Of a stretch of 64,000 nucleotides of DNA, positions 58,773 to 64,000 are shown piece after piece (within the stretch, counting starts at the first letter, position 1; each line of letters begins with the position of its first letter). The notes under the pieces were generated by a model. The model made no database searches. It was not told where the DNA came from and saw only the letters and a list, made by a program, of their open reading frames with translations. Made by a program: the position numbers and the translations under genes. Location: contig BSBM01000372.1 in assembly GCA_027924585.1 (NCBI GenBank), positions 33,350,001 to 33,414,000 on the forward strand, read 5' to 3'. Source of the stretch: Larix kaempferi. Lineage: Eukaryota > Streptophyta > Pinopsida > Pinales > Pinaceae.

Positions 58773-59731
58773 CGTTGTCACACGATTTAGCGATCTCTGT
58801 ATCGGCAAAGATTGATGATCACCAGACCGGTGGAACCTCGATACTATGCCCCAAAGTGTCACGCCAAGTAGGGTCCCCTCTCTTTAGGTTTCCCAAATCC
58901 ACTAAGAGCAGGTCCAAACTAACCACGGGAGGTGTCCCTAGTCCAACTTTCCAGTATACTTGCTAGTGGGTCCTGCTTTCTCATAGTAGTCAAAGGACCG
59001 ATCTCTAAAGGAAACAAGGCACTTGAGGGTTGAGTAAATGAGGAGATGAGATACCCTGTGGGAATTGCTCCAAGGGAGAAGAGACGGATGAAAGCAACAG
59101 ATAAATACCCCTTAGGATAACTAAGACAAGTAGCACACAGATAAAACAATATGAGCACAAGCCACTTGAATGCCAACCAAAAAAAAAAAAGTGCTAAGCA
59201 CACAAGGATTCAAGCCTATGCTATTGGGAGCGGGGAGCAAGAGTGGGAGTGGAGCGAAAAGCAAAATTTTCAAAAGATCCTGTTTCAAGAGCATTTTTTA
59301 TATATTATATATTTTAATATATTTTGATGGATTTATATCTAAAAAACATGTAGGATGTTGAATTAGCTATAGAAAACATGGATTAAACCATATAACATCA
59401 ATCATATAGTAGTTATAACTTATAACATTGCCATCAAATGATTAACCATAACAACTTTTATAGGAGCTTGGTAAAGAAGGGAGGTAACATAACACTGTCA
59501 TCAAATGATCAACCCAATATAGGAGCTTTTAGTATAAGAGAGGTAGGGAGCGCCTCAGGAGCGCGCTCCCTACACACAAAATCTGATCCAGTTGTGATCA
59601 CATAATGATTTCAATCCATCAATCATACATGACATATCTCTGATGTTCAATGTAAAGGGACTAATCGAAACCCTGGTCCGCTTTAGTAAAAATGAGGAAT
59701 AATGCTTGATACAGAATGTGTGATAACAGAA
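58773..59731. mobile_element. Unclassified ~960-bp insertion in the E LTR
   Basis: The other E LTR runs straight from TTTGAGAG to GTTTGTAGAAGAC (48030-48050). Here ~960 bp intervene. Near the ends GTTGTCACAC and (inverted) GTTATCACAC form a 10-bp terminal inverted repeat with one mismatch. Flanks GAGAG and GAAAG might be an imperfect duplication. Inside are an A12 run, an AT-rich stretch (59290-59330), and an 11-bp perfect hairpin (59543-59573). There is no coding frame of note. A non-autonomous DNA transposon is possible, but a deletion in the other LTR cannot be fully excluded. Confidence 0.5.
59543..59573. other. 11-bp perfect hairpin
   Basis: GTAGGGAGCGC and GCGCTCCCTAC are separated by 9 bases, GC-rich within an AT-rich insertion. 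It could be part of a transposon end or a fold in a transcript. Confidence 0.75.
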
Positions 59732-60211
59732 AGGTTTGTCGAAGACATGAAAATTCCACGATTAATCCTTAAGCACAAACATACAACCAAGAAGAAGAAG
59801 CTTCCAGAATTGACAACACTTTCACCACATAGAAAGAACCCCTAAGAACAACAGTGCACAAAAGAAAGATATATCGATGAAGCTCCAAAAGAGAGAGAGC
59901 TCTCAAAGTCCAACCATGAAATGAAATGAGGAAGTAGCTTTCTAGGACAGGCTAAAACTTACTTTACAATAAAATATTCATTGTTTCCTTAGATTTAGCC
60001 TAGGGTGGAGTAAAATAATACAAAATACCCACTTCAAGCAATTAACTTCTAAACAATACAATAATAAAAGGTGGTGAAGGCTATTTGTACAATGATGAGA
60101 TACATGGGGCCCCTAACAAAGGGGAATGTCTCCAACGAGCAAGGAACAAGTGGCTGGTGATGATGCCACATGGCCTCCAAAGGCACCTTCAAAGAATATG
60201 CTCCAAGAAAT

Positions 60212-60814
60212 TGTTGAAATATTGTAACTTCTAAGAATATTATATTTGTACTTTATTATTCCGGAGATGTTTCATTCCTCCGTGAAGACCTTATTGTATA
60301 TCCGGAGATGTTTATTCCTCCGTCGGAATGTGGTAACTTGGGTTATTAGACTTCCCTAGTGGGGGTCGGCCATGTATGTGTTACGTGGGTCAAAGGGTTA
60401 TTAGACCACCCTAGAGGGGTCGGCCCAGTCAGTTGTAATGGGGTGTTTAACCCAGTGGTTAAAGTTGGGGCTGACCTAGATAGTGTAAAGTCATGTCGGA
60501 GATGTGTATAAATAGAGGAGGTGTTCCTCATTTAACACACATTGCACTCACTTGTGAATAGCGCATAGGTGAGGGAGAGATCTGCTATGGAGGAGAAGGA
60601 GCTCATGTCTAGGGTTTACATCTTTGTATTTGCTGGTCATCTATATTGAGGAAGCTTTGCTGGGTTTTCTACCCCATGAGGGTTTCCCAGGATAAATCTG
60701 TGTCTCTTGTGTTTTTGCTGTGCTTCTTATTCTTTCAGTGATCCTGTATATGCTATTGTTGTGAAATGAAATGCAATGCTGATATTTTCTATCTTAGCAT
60801 ATTGAATCTTAACA
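60212..60814 (+). repeat. 5' LTR of Ty1/copia element F
   Basis: 603 bp, TGTTGAAATATTG...GAATCTTAACA, with TATAAATA at 60507-60514 and the copia R/U5 phrase GGGTTTTCTACCCCATGAGG. It inserted in the E LTR after GAAAT (60207-60211), as shown by comparison with 48500-48520. The other LTR is outside the window. Confidence 0.92.
60507..60514 (+). promoter_or_regulatory. TATA box in element F LTR
   Basis: TATAAATA in the context GTGTATAAATAGAGG, a strong plant TATA context. A likely start lies about 30 bp downstream in CTCATTTAACACACATTG. Confidence 0.75.
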
Positions 60815-60827
60815 TGGTATCAGAGCC
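60815..60827 (+). promoter_or_regulatory. Primer binding site of element F (initiator-Met)
   Basis: TGGTATCAGAGCC touches the LTR end directly and is the canonical plant copia primer site. Confidence 0.95.
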
Positions 60828-63150
60828 AACCTGAAGGAAGGCAATGTATGGCACTTACGACACTTGCTTCACTTGCAACAATTTGAAGGTTAGGGTTTTA
60901 TATAGCAAAAACCAGTCATCGTGGCACTTTCGCTATAAATCCATTTTGGAGAAGGTTCAGGCTCTGAAACCTTTACAGGTCGTAGATAACATCCCCATGT
61001 ACCTTGTGTCCAAAGGACAACCTCAGATTCGTTGTACTTTGTGATTTATGATCAGTACAAGTTAGGGTTTTTGCCTCTTCCAGATCTCAGTCAGAAACAG
61101 GTGACCTAGAAAAAAAGGTCACAACTTGGGCTAGGAAGATCCAAATGAAATTTCGTAAAAAGTGATAGGTAGAGAACGGACTGAAGTTTCTCAGGTAACT
61201 TTTTCAGAGGCCGAAGTTGAACCAGTGACACATGGCATGCCGTACAAGTTCGCTCTCCTGTTTTATCCCATAAACAGGTCACGTTGTGACACTTGGCATA
61301 ACTCTCTCCGAAAATCCAATTGAGGTCAGACCTGTGGGGTTGGAAAGAGGACAAGTCGGGCTACGACAGACAGAAGTTTCAGACCTTGTGGATTCGTAAT
61401 TTCGGAGTTACACCAGAAAAAATCAGGTGCATATTTCTATCAAAACAGATTTGGATTTTGAGCACCTTCATTCTTGAATCGTCACTGCTGTGGGAAATTA
61501 GGGTTTCTGAAAAAGTTGGAAGTTTTGGAATCGGAGTCCACGGCTGAATGCTACTCAGAAAAAGAAATTTAGAGACCAAGATCAAATTTTTTGGTTGGTC
61601 AGAAGGGTGGGCTTGATCAAACCCTAGTTCGGGACTTTGATCGGAAAGGTGAAAAATTAGGGCTTCTGCAAAAGTTGGAATTTTTGAAGTCTGTGACCAC
61701 AGCTGGAAGCTCCTCAGAAAAATCGAAGTTTAGAGCTTTGGATCGAACCTTTTGATTGGGCAGAAGGGTGGGCTTCACCAAACCCTAGTTCGGGATTCTG
61801 TCCAGAAGATCCAGAAGTTTCAAAGGCAATTTTGAGGGGTCAAATTTTGGAGATTTCAAAATTGAAGTATGCTAGCTTGATCAGCTCATCAAGGCACATC
61901 TTTCCATCCATTCAGGAGTTTGAAATTCAAAGTTTAAATTTTTAGGGTTTCTCTGACAAACCCTAATCCAGCTCCAGATCTAGTTTCAGCAAATCAAAGT
62001 GGATTAGGTTAAAAGTAATCCTAACAGGTATGACTTGAGGAGATACAGGTATGTGTTGAAATCTATTCATGGTTAAGTTTATGATATGTTTGTCTTCATG
62101 TTATTGAGATTAGTACAATTATGATTGTTTGATAATGAATGCATGTGATTGATAGAAGGCATTCATTGATTAAGGTTATGACACTTATGATTGTACTAAT
62201 GCACTTGTGGTGTTGTATGAGGATGATGTTGTCTACTAACAAGATATAGGTACATCAAGAAAGACAAATCAAGACAAAGACTCATCCATAGTCTTTGACC
62301 ACATAGAAGATCTAGCTACGAGGTGTGTATGACTTTGTTCTACTATGCTTAACCTATGAGATATGCAGGTTCTAGCACAAGGCCTCTAAATCATTGAAGA
62401 GAACAAAGAAGATATTGTTTGGGTATGTTAAGACATAACCAAGCTTGATAATCCAAGTATGTTTTCCTATATCACGTTAGAATCCTACTTTGTTAGGATC
62501 TTAGGTAAGTATGCCTATATATGAAATGATCATGACCATACATACTTAAGATCATTTAGAATCATAATGTGTTGATAATATTGAGACTATACTAATGAAT
62601 GCATGATTATGTATGAGATCATGAGGATGACACTAGTGCACACTTCAGCATGCATAGTGGTCCAGGATGGATAAGAAGTTCAAAGACATATAGAGATCAA
62701 GCGGGAGGCAACCATAAAATATAAGTATTTGAGTTGTTATTTGAATCTCTGAAATAGTAAATGATATTGCTTGTAATAGCTGTATGCATATTTGTATTCC
62801 TAGAATATATCATGCATAGTGTAAGCATTCATATAGCATTGAACAGTGTACTACTAATATGCATGTGATGGGTAAGATTGGACAAACATTCCATTATTGT
62901 TTATCTAGAATGAAACCTCTTTGCTGATATGCTGAGAGTTGTGCACGCTCTTGACAGTATGTTCTGCTAGAGATGGAAGGCATCTAGATAGCCACTATAT
63001 GCATACAGGATATGGAAAAGTGTTGTGCCAAAATATTGGTCAAGATAGTTGCATGACTATGTGAATCATATCAGTATGCATAGTAGGTTATCATAATTTG
63101 ATGATTATGAAGTATTACTAATCATGTAATTAACTTTCATTTGTAGGAAA
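60828..63150 (+). other. Element F interior without recognisable coding sequence
   Basis: The sequence has an internal diverged duplication near 61480-61810: a block with TTAGGGTTTCTGAAAAAGTTGG, AGAAGGGTGGGCTTGATCAA and ACCCTAGTTCGGGA is followed by a second similar block about 180 bp later. No gag, protease or integrase motif was seen in any frame. From about 62000 it becomes AT-rich. Confidence 0.6.
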
Positions 63151-64000
63151 GATCATGAAGAATGATGAACACCGAACAAGTGATGGATGAAGACTTACAA
63201 ATCAAACATACTATAGAAAGCTCGTGGCTAGAAGATTCTCTCTCTTAATGGTGTAATTGAAGAAGAAGTGTGAATCGAGAAAACTCCTAGGATTCAATTG
63301 AAGAAAACCCTGTATGGGTACCCAGGATCGATAGTCATTTGATGAGCTTAATGATCACCATGGGTGATGTGGATTTCAACCTTTGCTACAAGGTTGAAGA
63401 TGGCATCTATACACAGATGATATTCAAGAAGGAACTCACCACAGAGTTCGAATGATCTTGAGGCTCATATCAATAGACCCATCTGATGAGAGATGGCACG
63501 GATAGATATGCAGAAGAACACTCACTACAGAGTGTAGATGATGTTCAGTCACAGAAGGAGAAGTTGATAGCTTCTTGAAAAGCTTCGGCTTTACCAAAAG
63601 TAAAGTTGATCCTAACCTTTACCTTAAGGTTATGGATGATGAACCTGTCATACTATTACTGCATGTGGATGACTCTTTCTGATAGGGAATGAGAAACAGA
63701 TCATGGAAAGAAAGAAGCTAGCTACAGAATATGAGATGAAAGATCTCAGATTGATGTGGAAGTATGGAAAGGCCCAGAAGGAATCTTTCTCAACCAAGGA
63801 AAGTATGTTGTGGAAATCTTGAGAAGATTTGATATGTTGGAATGTACAACCATGGCCACTCTCATGGGTTCCGACTTGAAGCTGTTAGCTGATGACTCAT
63901 CAGAGTTAGTGGATGTAACTCTGTACAGACAGATTATTGGGTCATTGATGTATCTAACGAATACCAGACTAGATATATGCTTTGCAGTGAACACCTTGAG
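63150..64000 (+). pseudogene. Element F copia reverse transcriptase, decayed, truncated by window end
   Basis: Pieces in several frames: LNGVIEEEV, KKTLYGYPG (normally SLYGLKQAP), a stretch KSKVDPNLYLKVMDDEPVIL, the catalytic box as LLHVDDSF (63659-63679, Y replaced by H), LIGNEKQIMERKKLATEYEMKDL, then after a shift EVWKGPEGIFLNQGKYVVEI, RRFDMLECTTMATLMGSDL and TLYRQIIGSLMYLTNTRLDI. The end matches the conserved copia segment before RNase H. Frameshifts and stops make it inactive. Confidence 0.88.

Larger units (their letters stand above)
58105..60211 (-). repeat. Element E LTR, copy 2 (5' LTR), interrupted
   Basis: Starts on the plus strand TGTACTGCGCAAGC and follows the sequence of 47385-48510. 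It is broken at 58773-59731 by an unclassified insertion and cut at 60211 by a copia element. The remainder lies beyond the window. Confidence 0.75.
60212..64000 (+). mobile_element. Ty1/copia element F, continuing past the window
   Basis: LTR, perfect iMet primer site, about 2.3 kb of sequence without a recognisable gag, protease or integrase, and a decayed RT at the window end. Either the front half of the coding region was replaced or deleted, or it decayed beyond recognition. Confidence 0.88.

Noticed and set aside
1-64000. tRNA genes, CRISPR arrays, bacterial operons or ribosome binding sites
   Set aside because: None seen; the tRNA-like strings are retrotransposon primer sites and the repeats have no spacer-repeat regularity.

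Overview
The window is about 64 kb of plant nuclear DNA made almost entirely of old, nested retrotransposons. Low-GC spacer, tRNA-primed LTR elements with TG...CA ends, a Tat-type Ty3/gypsy element carrying a second RNase H and an antisense gene, and the large size and decay of the elements all suggest a seed plant with a very large genome. A conifer or other gymnosperm is my guess, not something the sequence proves. I found no intact host gene, no tRNA or rRNA gene and no CRISPR array.

Layout. (1) 1-9.1 kb: a copy of an uncharacterised dispersed repeat (family D, copy D1) is split by element A, a complete 6.8-kb minus-strand LTR retrotransposon (1666-8465, 5-bp target duplication AAACT). A has 2-kb LTRs, an iMet-type primer site and a polypurine tract, but no protease, RT or integrase. 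Its interior is a 544-codon frame followed in phase, after one TGA, by a 277-codon frame. (2) 9.1-14.6 kb: old spacer with an LTR fragment and degenerate short repeats. (3) 14.6-44.6 kb: D copy D2 is split by element B (15711-41152, target duplication TATAT), a Tat-like Ty3/gypsy element with gag-PR-RT-RNH-INT, a second RNase H after the integrase, and an antisense spliced gene resembling the plant mobile domain family. B is itself split by element C (28991-40020, target duplication AGAGG), a second Tat-like element that lost everything after the RT palm and has two zinc knuckles between protease and RT. After D2 come a decayed Ty1/copia integrase/RT remnant and a possible LTR. (4) 44.6-47.4 kb: AT-rich spacer, nothing recognised. 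(5) 47.4-60.2 kb: a minus-strand Athila-like gypsy element (E) defined by two related LTRs, a primer site and a broken gag. Its interior is invaded by a dead L1-like LINE (about 51.0-56.2 kb), and one LTR is invaded by an unclassified ~960-bp insertion. (6) 60.2-64.0 kb: the 5' part of a Ty1/copia element (LTR, perfect primer site, decayed RT) inserted into the E LTR and running off the window.

How the parts relate. The nesting gives a relative order: D before A and B, B before C, and E before the final copia element. All coding regions carry nonsense codons or frameshifts except the long frame of A. Replication in this window, if any, would have to be in trans: A and C keep cis signals (LTRs, primer site, polypurine tract) but lack a full pol, while B is the kind of relative that once supplied pol. 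Domain calls are from reading motifs by eye; no database was searched.
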